Source: Parcubacteria group bacterium Gr01-1014_30
GTDB lineage: Bacteria; Patescibacteriota; Minisyncoccia; Minisyncoccales; 2-12-FULL-40-12
Reading direction: 5' to 3'
Length of the DNA: 33,639 bases
Assembly: GCA_007376185.1 (NCBI GenBank)
Contig: VMFS01000006.1
Location: 1 to 33,639 of the forward strand
Of this stretch, positions 9,194-16,913 are shown in pieces. A program made the translations under genes and the position numbers. The notes beneath the pieces were generated by a model. It did not search any database. It was not told where the DNA came from and saw only the letters and a list, made by a program, of their open reading frames with translations. Positions within the stretch are counted from its first letter, which is position 1, and each line of letters starts with the position of its first letter.

Positions 9194-10677
9194 AAAAGAA
9201 AAAGTTTTATATTACAACCAGCATAGCTTATACAAACGCGTTGCCCCACGCCGGCTTTGCTTTGGAGCTGGCGCAGGCCGACGTTTTAGCTCGCTATTAC
9301 AGAGGATTGGGCAAAGACGTGTTTTTTTTGACCGGAACAGACGAACACGGCAAAAAAGTTGCCAAGGCCGCAAAGGAAGCTGGAGAGTCACCCCAGGAGT
9401 TTACGGATAAAATTTCTTCGCGGTTCAGAGCGTTGACCAAAATCCTCAATATCTCAAACAGCGACTTTATCAGGACAACCGATAAAAAGCGACATTGGCC
9501 GAGCGTCAAAAAGGTTTGGCTTAAACTGAAAGCTAAAGGAGACATTTACAAAAAAAAGTACCAAGGGCTTTACTGCGTCGGCTGCGAGGCCTTTATCGTA
9601 AAGAAGGATTTGAAGGGCGGTAAATGCCGCATACATCTGCGATTTCCAGAAATTGTGGAGGAAGAAAATTACTTTTTTCGGCTGTCAAAGTACTCAAAAA
9701 AGATAGGAGAGATTCTTCGCAGCGGCAAAATTAAAATAGCGCCGCAAAAGAGGAAAAACGAAATGCTGAGTTTTGTGAAGCAGGGTTTGCAAGATGTCAG
9801 TTTCTCAAGGCCGAGGGTCGCTGAGACTTCGTCTCCTCTCCCGCCTCATTTCGCTCCGCGAAAATCGGCAAAGGATTTGAGCTGGGGCGTGCCCGTGCCA
9901 GGCGATAGCAAGCAGACGGTCTATGTTTGGGCCGACGCTTTGGTAAATTACATTTCTCTACTTGAACACATTACCAAATTCAAGAGATACTGGCCGCCGG
10001 ATTTACATTGTTTGGGCAAAGATATCTTTAAGTTCCACGTTTTAATTTGGCCGGGAATGATTTTGTCTTTGGGCTTGCCTTTGCCGAAAGCAATGCTTGT
10101 TCACGGGTTTATTACCGTCGGCGGGCAGAAAATGTCAAAGTCTTTAGGTAACGTTGTTGACCCCTTTGAATTGGTTCGGAAATATGGCGCAGACGCGGTT
10201 CGCTATTTTCTTTTGCGCGAGATCCCGGCGACTGAAGATGGGGACTTTACGCACCAAAAGTTTGAAGGTCGCTATAACGCTGATTTGGCTGGAGGTTTAG
10301 GGAATCTTGTTGCTCGGGTTGTTGCGCTTGCAGGAAAACTAAAAATGCAAAACGTAAAGCGCAAAACTACAACTCAAAGCTTAAAATTAAAGATAGAGAT
10401 AAGTAAAACTTGGAGAAAATATCACAAAACTTTAAAGGAGTTTAAGTTTAACGAGGCGCTATCGGCTGTCTGGGGGCTGATTGCTTCTTGCGACCGTTAC
10501 ATTGAGAAAGAACAACCGTGGAAGGAAAGCAAAAAACAAAAAGAAGTTATTGGCCATTTATTATTCGTCATTAGTCAAATAGCCGAGATGGTAAAGCCGT
10601 TTTTGCCGGAAACCGCGGAGAAGATTTTTGAACAGTTGAAAATCAAAAAGAGAAAACCCTTGTTCCCGCGGGTGTAA
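9190..10677 (+). CDS. metG: Methionyl-tRNA synthetase
   Basis: FYITTSIAYTNALPHAGFALE, GTDEHGKKVAKAA, KMSKSLGNVVDPFELV; contains an apparent in-frame insertion near residues 208-228. Confidence 0.95.
   Translation: MKKKKFYITTSIAYTNALPHAGFALELAQADVLARYYRGLGKDVFFLTGTDEHGKKVAKAAKEAGESPQEFTDKISSRFRALTKILNISNSDFIRTTDKKRHWPSVKKVWLKLKAKGDIYKKKYQGLYCVGCEAFIVKKDLKGGKCRIHLRFPEIVEEENYFFRLSKYSKKIGEILRSGKIKIAPQKRKNEMLSFVKQGLQDVSFSRPRVAETSSPLPPHFAPRKSAKDLSWGVPVPGDSKQTVYVWADALVNYISLLEHITKFKRYWPPDLHCLGKDIFKFHVLIWPGMILSLGLPLPKAMLVHGFITVGGQKMSKSLGNVVDPFELVRKYGADAVRYFLLREIPATEDGDFTHQKFEGRYNADLAGGLGNLVARVVALAGKLKMQNVKRKTTTQSLKLKIEISKTWRKYHKTLKEFKFNEALSAVWGLIASCDRYIEKEQPWKESKKQKEVIGHLLFVISQIAEMVKPFLPETAEKIFEQLKIKKRKPLFPRV
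9810..9869 (+). repeat. In-frame two-hairpin insertion inside metG, containing the 30-nt repeat (9818-9847)
   Basis: GCCGA…TCGGC outer stem; GAGAC-TTC-GTCTC (9823-9835); TTTCGC-TCC-GCGAAA (9849-9863); encodes RVAETSSPLPPHFAPRKSA between SFSRP and KDLSWGVPVPGD. Confidence 0.7.
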
Positions 10678-10787
10678 CCCCGTTAGAAACTTAACGAGAA
10701 AGTAGGTAATACCACCCTTCAGAGACGAAGTCGGCTTCGCCTTTTGGAGAATATACTACTTTGCGCCTGGCTGAGCTTCTAACGGGG
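10678..10787 (+). repeat. Junction element B (CCCCGTTAGAA family)
   Basis: CCCCGTTAGAA (10678-10688) directly after the metG stop; TTCTAACGGGG (10777-10787); nested AAAGTAG/CTACTTT and CGAAG-TCGG-CTTCG. Confidence 0.8.
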
Positions 10788-10797
10788 CGTAACAAAC

Positions 10798-10825
10798 TTG
10801 ACAAGCCCGCGTCATAATATAAACT
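10798..10825 (+). promoter_or_regulatory. Possible sigma70-type promoter
   Basis: TTGACA (10798-10803), 16-nt spacer, TAAACT (10820-10825). Confidence 0.5.
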
Positions 10826-10831
10826 GATAAA

Positions 10832-11003
10832 ATGACGTTCAGCGCGGCGCCGCAAAATCATATTTTGAACCCCCGGCCAAATCTATTTTGATTTGGTTTA
10901 TTTTGTTTATCATCAACCTTGGCAGAGGTTGGCAGGAGGCCTTAGAAGCGAAAAACTAAAATTAACTTTAGTCCTCCGGCCAACCGGAGGACTTTCAGTT
11001 TTT
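10832..11003 (+). ncRNA. Candidate short transcript without a convincing ORF
   Basis: Sits between the promoter at 10798-10825 and a terminator-like hairpin at 10971; the only ATG frame seen (10833) ends after about 19 codons. Confidence 0.3.
10971..11003 (+). terminator. Rho-independent terminator-like hairpin
   Basis: GTCCTCCGG-CCAA-CCGGAGGAC then TTTCAGTTTTT. Confidence 0.65.
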
Positions 11004-11108
11004 GTCTGAGGAACGTTTACCGTTTTCAAAGCAGGCGTTCCCCAGGTTGAAACTTAAAAACTGAATAAAAAGCGGCTCGCTCTGAAGAATCGCGAAGAGA
11101 GGGTCATC

Positions 11109-11288
11109 ATGCGGGGAGTAAGGAATATTACGGTATGCCCTTCTTGCCTTGAGGAAATTTACCGTCCCAGCGATGCTGTTGTGATTTGCGGACTTCGCGT
11201 TCACGACAGACAGTATTGTCGGGATAAAGTTCCGGAAATTAAGAAGGAGTTGGAGACGAGCAGCAGCGGCCATCAGAGGAGGAAATGA
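11109..11288 (+). CDS. Small Cys-rich (zinc-ribbon-like) protein, 59 aa, absent from the supplied ORF track
   Basis: ATG after GAGAGGG; MRGVRNITVCPSCLEEIYRPSDAVVICGLRVHDRQYCRDKVPEIKKELETSSSGHQRRK*. Confidence 0.5.
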   Translation: MRGVRNITVCPSCLEEIYRPSDAVVICGLRVHDRQYCRDKVPEIKKELETSSSGHQRRK

Positions 11289-11307
11289 GGAAATTAATTT
11301 TTAAGAA

Positions 11308-11337
11308 AGGGGAGTCAGTATTTTTACTGCCTCCCCT
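11308..11337 (+). terminator. Hairpin after the small ORF
   Basis: AGGGGAG-T-CAGTA-TTTT-TACTG-C-CTCCCCT; no clear U tail. Confidence 0.35.
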
Positions 11338-11374
11338 GTTCCATTTCCGGTGAAATTTTATTAAGATTAGGAAT

Positions 11375-12247
11375 ATGCCCAAACTAATCGATACTCACGC
11401 TCACTTAAATTTTAACGCATTCAAGAACGACGTTGACAAGGTTGTCAGGCAGTGTTTGGCAAACGACGTCTGGATGATCAACGTTGGCACGAAATACGAA
11501 ACCAGCCAAAAAGCAGTGGAGTTGGCTCAAAAATACGAAAAGGGTGTTTTCGCGGCCATTGGCTTGCACCCTATTCACTTGGACACTGGGTTGGTAAAAA
11601 TAAAAAACGATACAGAGGAAGTTGAGGTTCACGCGGCAGAAGAGTTTTTTGACTATCAGAAGTACGAAGAACTGGCTAAAAGCCCAAAGGTGGTTGCCAT
11701 TGGTGAGGTTGGATTGGATTATTACTGGCGGCCAAAAACAACAAAAAAGAAAGAGCTTTTCAAGCAAAAACAAAAGGACTTACTGACAAAACAGCTTGAC
11801 TTGGCAAAAGAACTTAACTTGCCCGTAATCTTTCACTGCCGCATGGCCTACAACGATCTGGTAGAGATTTTGCGAAAGCGCCGTAATATTAATAAATATA
11901 CACCTGACGAATTATTAATAAAAGGAGTGGTGCACTGTTTCGCGGGTAGTTGGCAACAGGCGCAAAGGTTCTTGGAAATGGGCTTTTGCCTCGGCTTTAA
12001 CGGAATAATTTTCAAAAAAATTAAGGATATCGATTTTGAAGAAGTTATCAGAAACACACCTCTGGATAGGGTCTTGCTTGAGACAGATTGTCCTTACTTG
12101 GCGCCGCCTCCAACAGAGGGCCGAAACGACCCCTTGACCCTAAAGTATATCGTCGAGCGCGTTGCCAAAATCAAGAATTTGAGCTATGAAAAGGTAGCTG
12201 AGGCCACCACTGAAAACGCCAAAAAACTCTTCTCTATCTCTATATGA
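11375..12247 (+). CDS. TatD family hydrolase/DNase
   Basis: LIDTHAHLNF, AIGLHPIHLD, AIGEVGLDYYW, PVIFHCRMA, LLETDCPYLAPPP. Confidence 0.95.
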   Translation: MPKLIDTHAHLNFNAFKNDVDKVVRQCLANDVWMINVGTKYETSQKAVELAQKYEKGVFAAIGLHPIHLDTGLVKIKNDTEEVEVHAAEEFFDYQKYEELAKSPKVVAIGEVGLDYYWRPKTTKKKELFKQKQKDLLTKQLDLAKELNLPVIFHCRMAYNDLVEILRKRRNINKYTPDELLIKGVVHCFAGSWQQAQRFLEMGFCLGFNGIIFKKIKDIDFEEVIRNTPLDRVLLETDCPYLAPPPTEGRNDPLTLKYIVERVAKIKNLSYEKVAEATTENAKKLFSISI

Positions 12248-14955
12248 TTAAATATAGCCCGCAAAAGATTGAGCGAAAGTGGCAGAGAGTTTGGTTAAAA
12301 AGCGGAATATATTGGGCAAAAGACGGCTCAAAGAAAAAGAAATCCTATATTCTGGTTGAGTTTCCCTATCCTTCGGGAGAGGGTCTGCACGTGGGGCATT
12401 GCAGGCCTTATATCGCTTTTGACATTCTTTCTCGCAAAAGAAGAATGGATGGTTTTAACACTCTTTTCCCCATGGGCTGGGACGCTTTTGGTTTGCCCAC
12501 GGAAAACTACGCCGTGAAAACCGGAATTCACCCTAGAGTTGCCACACGCAAAAACACCGCTTTTTTCAAGCGCCAGCAAAAATCCTTGGGCCTTTCTTTT
12601 GATTGGAGCCGCGAGATTAACACCACAGACCCGGGATACTACAAATGGACGCAGTGGATATTCTTGCAGCTTTTCAAAAACGACCTTGCCTACAAAGCGA
12701 AAATGCCCATTAACTGGTGTCCTTCCTGTAAGATTGGTTTGGCTGCCGAAGAAGTCATTGACGGTTCTTGCGAGAGGTGTGGCGCTAAAGTGATCAGGAA
12801 AGAAAAGGAGCAGTGGTTATTGCGAATTACCAAATACGCCGAAAGGTTAATTCAGGATTTGGACTTGGTGGATTATCCGGAAAAGGTAAAGACCTTACAA
12901 AAAGATTGGATCGGGCGCTCGGAAGGGTGGGAAGTTCAATTTCCAATTTCCAATTCTCAATTGCCGAACGAGACGAAGTCGAGCGAGGCGCGAGAGGAGC
13001 CGAAGGCTCCTCGAGCTTCAATTAATGTTTTTACCACAAGGATTGACACTCTTTTTGGCGCAACATATCTGGTTTTGGCGCCCGAGCATCCTTTTATCGA
13101 AAATTCGAAATCCCTGCCTGCGCAGGCAGGCGAAATCCGAAATTCGAAATTTGTTCAAAAATATATTGAAGAGGCAAAGGGGAAAACAGAAAGAGAAAGG
13201 ATTTCAGAAGTCAAAGAAAAAACAGGAGTTGAGCTAAAGGGACTTGTAGCCTTAAATCCGGCAAACGGAAGAAAGATACCGATTTACATTGCCGACTACG
13301 TTTTGGTTCACTACGGAAAGGGCGCAATTATGGCCGTACCTGCGCATGACTCTCGCGACTGGGATTTTGCCAAAAAATACAACCTGCCGATAATAGATGT
13401 TATAAAACAGCAACAAGATACAAGCAACAAGATACAAGATACAAAAGCGTTCGCTGAGGCTCCGCCTCCTCTCACGCCTCGGCTTTCCGCCTCAGCTTAT
13501 GAAGGCGAAGGGATTTTGATTAACTCGGACAGGTTTACGGGGATGAAATCTGAAGACGCAAGAATCAGGATTGGAGATTGGTTACAAAAGCAAGGTCTGG
13601 CCAAAAAGACCGTTAACTATAAACTGCGCGACTGGATTTTTTCCAGACAACGTTACTGGGGAGAGCCCATACCGCTTGTCTTTTGCGAAAGGTGCGCCCT
13701 TCGACAAGGCTCAGGGCAGGGCTGGGTTCAGATTCCTGAAAAGGATTTGCCCTTGAAGCTCCCAAACGTTAAGGATTACAAACCAACCCAAGAGGGCGAG
13801 TCGCCTTTGGCAAAAGTTAAAAGCTGGGTTGAGACCAAATGTCCCAACTGCCATGGCTCAGCCAGGAGGGAAACCGACGTTATGCCAAACTGGGCAGGTT
13901 CTAACTGGTACTACCTCGCATATTTGATGCGAGGAATTTTTAGTTTTCAATTTCCAATTTCCAAATATAAAAAGGTGTTTAAGTACTGGATGCCTGTGGA
14001 TTGGTACAACGGAGGCATGGAACACAGCACTTTACATTTGCTGTATTCTCGTTTCATATTCAAGTTTTTGTGGGACATTGGAGCTGTCCCAAAATCCATT
14101 GGTCCAGAGCCCTACAAGAAACGAACTTCTCACGGAGTAATCTTGGGCGAGGGCGGAATTAAGATGTCAAAATCCAAGGGCAACGTGATTACTCCAGACC
14201 AAGTGGTTTGGCGACAAGGAGCCGACACTTTAAGAGTTTACGAAATGTTTATGGGGCCGTTTGGCGAAACTATCACTTGGGATCCAAAGGGTGTGAAGGG
14301 AGCGAGAAGGTTTCTTGAAAAAGTTTGGAAACTGTTTGGAAAATACGAAATCCGACCACAGCCCATTTTCAATAGGCTGGGTCGCCCAGCCCTTATTCAA
14401 GGGCTGCGGCGAAATCCGAAATCCGAAATGCCGATTTCATCGAGCATCCTCGACAAAGTCGGGACAAATCCCAAATCCCAAGCCCCAATTTCCCAACTCG
14501 AGCGTCTTTTGCACAAAACCGTTAAAAAAGTTGGCGAAGACATAGAAAATTTGAGGTTTAACACGGCGATTTCGGCTCTGATGGTGCTGGTGAATGAGTT
14601 ATCAAAAAATAAAGAACAATTAACAGAGAACAATTTAAAAGTATTTTTGCTGCTCTTAGCTCCCTTTGCCCCGCACCTTTCAGAAGAGCTTTGGCAAAGA
14701 ATGAGATATAAAAACAGCGTTCATTTGCAACCATGGCCGAAATACGACCCAAAACTTGTCAAAGAAGAAACTTTCACTTTGGTTATTCAGATTTCGGGCA
14801 GAGTTCGCGACAAAGTTGAGGCGCCATCTCGCATCTCGGAAAAAGAAGCCAAAGAGCTTGCAATTTCTTCAGAAAGAGTTAGAAAGTGGATTGCAGGGAA
14901 AGGAATAAAAAAAGTGGTATTTGTGCCGGGAAAGTTAGTGAATATCGTAGTGTAA
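12244..14955 (+). CDS. leuS: Leucyl-tRNA synthetase with multiple in-frame repeat insertions
   Basis: FPYPSGEGLHVGHCRPY, MGWDAFGLPTENYA, YWMPVDWYNGGMEHSTLHLLYSRF, KMSKSKGNVITPDQ. Confidence 0.96.
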   Translation: MIKYSPQKIERKWQRVWLKSGIYWAKDGSKKKKSYILVEFPYPSGEGLHVGHCRPYIAFDILSRKRRMDGFNTLFPMGWDAFGLPTENYAVKTGIHPRVATRKNTAFFKRQQKSLGLSFDWSREINTTDPGYYKWTQWIFLQLFKNDLAYKAKMPINWCPSCKIGLAAEEVIDGSCERCGAKVIRKEKEQWLLRITKYAERLIQDLDLVDYPEKVKTLQKDWIGRSEGWEVQFPISNSQLPNETKSSEAREEPKAPRASINVFTTRIDTLFGATYLVLAPEHPFIENSKSLPAQAGEIRNSKFVQKYIEEAKGKTERERISEVKEKTGVELKGLVALNPANGRKIPIYIADYVLVHYGKGAIMAVPAHDSRDWDFAKKYNLPIIDVIKQQQDTSNKIQDTKAFAEAPPPLTPRLSASAYEGEGILINSDRFTGMKSEDARIRIGDWLQKQGLAKKTVNYKLRDWIFSRQRYWGEPIPLVFCERCALRQGSGQGWVQIPEKDLPLKLPNVKDYKPTQEGESPLAKVKSWVETKCPNCHGSARRETDVMPNWAGSNWYYLAYLMRGIFSFQFPISKYKKVFKYWMPVDWYNGGMEHSTLHLLYSRFIFKFLWDIGAVPKSIGPEPYKKRTSHGVILGEGGIKMSKSKGNVITPDQVVWRQGADTLRVYEMFMGPFGETITWDPKGVKGARRFLEKVWKLFGKYEIRPQPIFNRLGRPALIQGLRRNPKSEMPISSSILDKVGTNPKSQAPISQLERLLHKTVKKVGEDIENLRFNTAISALMVLVNELSKNKEQLTENNLKVFLLLLAPFAPHLSEELWQRMRYKNSVHLQPWPKYDPKLVKEETFTLVIQISGRVRDKVEAPSRISEKEAKELAISSERVRKWIAGKGIKKVVFVPGKLVNIVV
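12935..13023 (+). repeat. leuS insertion 1: heptad array plus 30-nt hairpin repeat (inverted)
   Basis: CAATTTC CAATTTC CAATTCT CAATTGC; GGAGCC-GAA-GGCTCC; the reverse complement of 12985-13014 matches 9818-9847 at 25/30 positions. Confidence 0.75.
13102..13150 (+). repeat. leuS insertion 2: 39-nt unit between AATTCGAAAT direct repeats, with an 18-nt palindrome
   Basis: AATTCGAAAT at 13102-13111 and 13141-13150; CCTGCCTGCGCAGGCAGG at 13113-13130. Confidence 0.8.
13410..13498 (+). repeat. leuS insertion 3: heptad array plus 30-nt hairpin repeat (direct)
   Basis: GCAACAAGATACAA twice in tandem (13410-13437) plus GATACAA; 13451-13480 matches metG 9818-9847 at 26/30; outer stem GCTGAGG/CCTCAGC. 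Confidence 0.75.
13696..13719 (+). repeat. leuS insertion 4: 24-nt in-frame insertion
   Basis: GCCCTTCGACAAGGCTCAGGGCAG adds ALRQGSGQ between FCERC and GWVQIPEKDLP; GCCCT…AGGGC stem. Confidence 0.6.
13948..13968 (+). repeat. Short heptad array in leuS
   Basis: CAATTTC CAATTTC CAAATAT, encoding QFPISKY. Confidence 0.45.
14346..14506 (+). repeat. leuS insertion 6: stacked hairpins and heptad arrays
   Basis: GGCTGGG-TCG-CCCAGCC (14375-14391), AGCCCTT-ATTC-AAGGGCT (14388-14405), GAAATCC GAAATCC GAAATGC, CAAATCC CAAATCC CAAGCCC CAATTTC; encodes PQPIFNRLGRPALIQGLRRNPKSEMPISSSILDKVGTNPKSQAPIS. Confidence 0.7.
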
Positions 14956-14956
14956 C

Positions 14957-15066
14957 GGAGACCCCGCCCCCTAAGCCGTCGGATTTATTATCCAAAGTGA
15001 ATTTTCTGCTCGTGATACGATTTACTCTGAGGATGATATTAAACAGCATAGGGGGCGGGGTACTCC
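14957..15066 (+). repeat. Junction element D between leuS and glmS
   Basis: GGAGA-CCCCGCCCCCTAAGC (14957-14976) / GCATAGGGGGCGGGGTACTCC (15046-15066). Confidence 0.75.
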
Positions 15067-15076
15067 TTTCAGTCGT

Positions 15077-16912
15077 ATGTGTGGCATAGTCGGCTACATC
15101 GGCAGACAGGATAACCCTCGGTTGGGGCTGGAGGCGTTGAAACGTTTGGAATACAGGGGTTATGATTCCGCGGGCGGAGCGTGGTTTGATTTGGGAAAGA
15201 GAAAAGTTTCGGTTTTGAAAGCCGTTGGCAAGATAAAAAGATTAGAAGACAAGTTTCCCGACTATAAAATCTCGGGCCGCCCTTTCATTTTCCACACCAG
15301 ATGGGCCACTCACGGCGGCGTGACAGAAAAGAACGCGCATCCCCACTGGGACTGCCAGAAAAACGTTTTTCTGGTGCACAACGGCATTATTGAAAACTTC
15401 AAAGACCTGAAAGAAAACCTTATAAAGGAGGGCCACCGATTTGTCTCAGAAACAGACACAGAGGTTTTGGCGCACCTTGTTGAGAAGTTTTTCCAAGGCA
15501 GGTTAGAAGAAGCCGTGAGAAAGGCCTTAAGTTTGGTGAGAGGTACTTACGCTTTGGCAATCATTGCGGCAAAAGACCCTGAAAAACTGGTTTTGGCGAG
15601 AAACTCAGCCCCCTTGCTCATTGGTTTGGGCCAGGACGAGTTTTTTGGGGCGTCTGACCCTTCTGCGGTTCTGGCGCACACAAAAAAAGTTGTTTACCTT
15701 GACGACGGCGACATGGCCGTTTTAACGCCTGCTAACTTTTACATTCAGGATTTTAAGAAGAATAGAGTTGACAAAGTTATCCATGAAATTGACTGGACTT
15801 TGCAAGAAGCCCAAAAAGGAGGGTATCCCCACTTTATGCTCAAAGAAATAATGGAACAGCCAGAGTCCTTGGCCAACGCTTTAAGGGGGCGGTTGATAAC
15901 GGAGCAGGGTTTGGCAAAACTCGGAGGGTTAGAATTGGTTGAAGATAAACTGCGACAGGTAGAGCGCTTAAACATAATAGCTTGCGGCACCGCCTACTTG
16001 GCGGGCATGGTCGGGGAGTATATGCTGGAAGAATATGCCGGCATTCCAACTGAAACCGACTTGGCTTCAGAGTTCAGGTATAGAAAACCAATTTTAGACA
16101 AAAAAACCGCCTCCATTTTTATTTCCCAGTCAGGAGAAACTTTGGACACCTTGGTGGCCTTGAGAGAAGTTAAAAGAAAAGGCGGCCTTTCTTTGGCTAT
16201 TGTGAACGTTGTCGGTTCTTCGGTAACCAGAGAGACGTCAGCCGGAATTTACAACCACGCGGGCCCAGAAATCGGAGTGGCATCAACCAAGGCCTTCACT
16301 TCCCAACTGGCTCTGCTTGCTTTGCTTACTCTTTTTTTGGGGAGGCAGAGGCAAATGTCTTTTGTGATGGGACAGCGTTTGGCAAGGGAGATTTCAAAAC
16401 TGCCTGCTTTGGCCGCTGAAACCCTGAAAAAAACTTCCAAGCAGGCAAAAAAACTGGCAAAAAAATATCATAAGTTCAACAACTTTTTGTATATGGGCAG
16501 AAAATACAATTACCCCATAGCTTTGGAGGGCGCCCTTAAACTGAAAGAGATTTCGTACATTCACGCCGAAGGTTATGGAGCTGGCGAAATGAAACACGGC
16601 CCACTGGCTTTGATTGACAAAAATTTTCCAACCTTTGCCATTTGCCCCACGGATTCAGTTTACGAAAAAACTTTTTCCAACATGCAGGAAATTAAAGCGA
16701 GAAAAGGAAAGATAATTGCCGTTGCTACCGAAGGCGACAAAGAAATTAAGAGCGTTGCCGACGACGTAATTTACATTCCCAGAACTTTGGAGATGCTCAC
16801 GCCGATTTTGGCCGTAATGCCTTTGCAGCTTTTCGCTTACCACTGCAGCGTCTTGCGCGGCCACGACCCCGATTATCCCAGAAGCTTGGCAAAGTCGGTA
16901 ACGGTGGAATAG
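15077..16912 (+). CDS. glmS: Glutamine--fructose-6-phosphate aminotransferase
   Basis: MCGIVGYIGRQ Ntn start, FHTRWATHGGVTEKNAHPHWD, ACGTAYLAG, FISQSGETLDTLVALRE, C-terminal YPRSLAKSVTVE. Confidence 0.98.
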   Translation: MCGIVGYIGRQDNPRLGLEALKRLEYRGYDSAGGAWFDLGKRKVSVLKAVGKIKRLEDKFPDYKISGRPFIFHTRWATHGGVTEKNAHPHWDCQKNVFLVHNGIIENFKDLKENLIKEGHRFVSETDTEVLAHLVEKFFQGRLEEAVRKALSLVRGTYALAIIAAKDPEKLVLARNSAPLLIGLGQDEFFGASDPSAVLAHTKKVVYLDDGDMAVLTPANFYIQDFKKNRVDKVIHEIDWTLQEAQKGGYPHFMLKEIMEQPESLANALRGRLITEQGLAKLGGLELVEDKLRQVERLNIIACGTAYLAGMVGEYMLEEYAGIPTETDLASEFRYRKPILDKKTASIFISQSGETLDTLVALREVKRKGGLSLAIVNVVGSSVTRETSAGIYNHAGPEIGVASTKAFTSQLALLALLTLFLGRQRQMSFVMGQRLAREISKLPALAAETLKKTSKQAKKLAKKYHKFNNFLYMGRKYNYPIALEGALKLKEISYIHAEGYGAGEMKHGPLALIDKNFPTFAICPTDSVYEKTFSNMQEIKARKGKIIAVATEGDKEIKSVADDVIYIPRTLEMLTPILAVMPLQLFAYHCSVLRGHDPDYPRSLAKSVTVE

Positions 16913-16913
16913 T

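Noticed and set aside
9810-9869. Assembly error in metG/leuS
   Set aside because: Frame is kept in every insertion and the same hairpin repeat recurs with compensatory changes, which random assembly error would not produce; read mapping should still be checked.
10995-11273. 92-aa minus-strand ORF
   Set aside because: Overlaps the plus-strand 59-aa Cys-rich ORF, which has an RBS and zinc-ribbon pattern; less plausible.
12936-14506. CRISPR array in the heptad-rich leuS region
   Set aside because: Period is 7 nt with no spacer structure; no Cas genes in the window.
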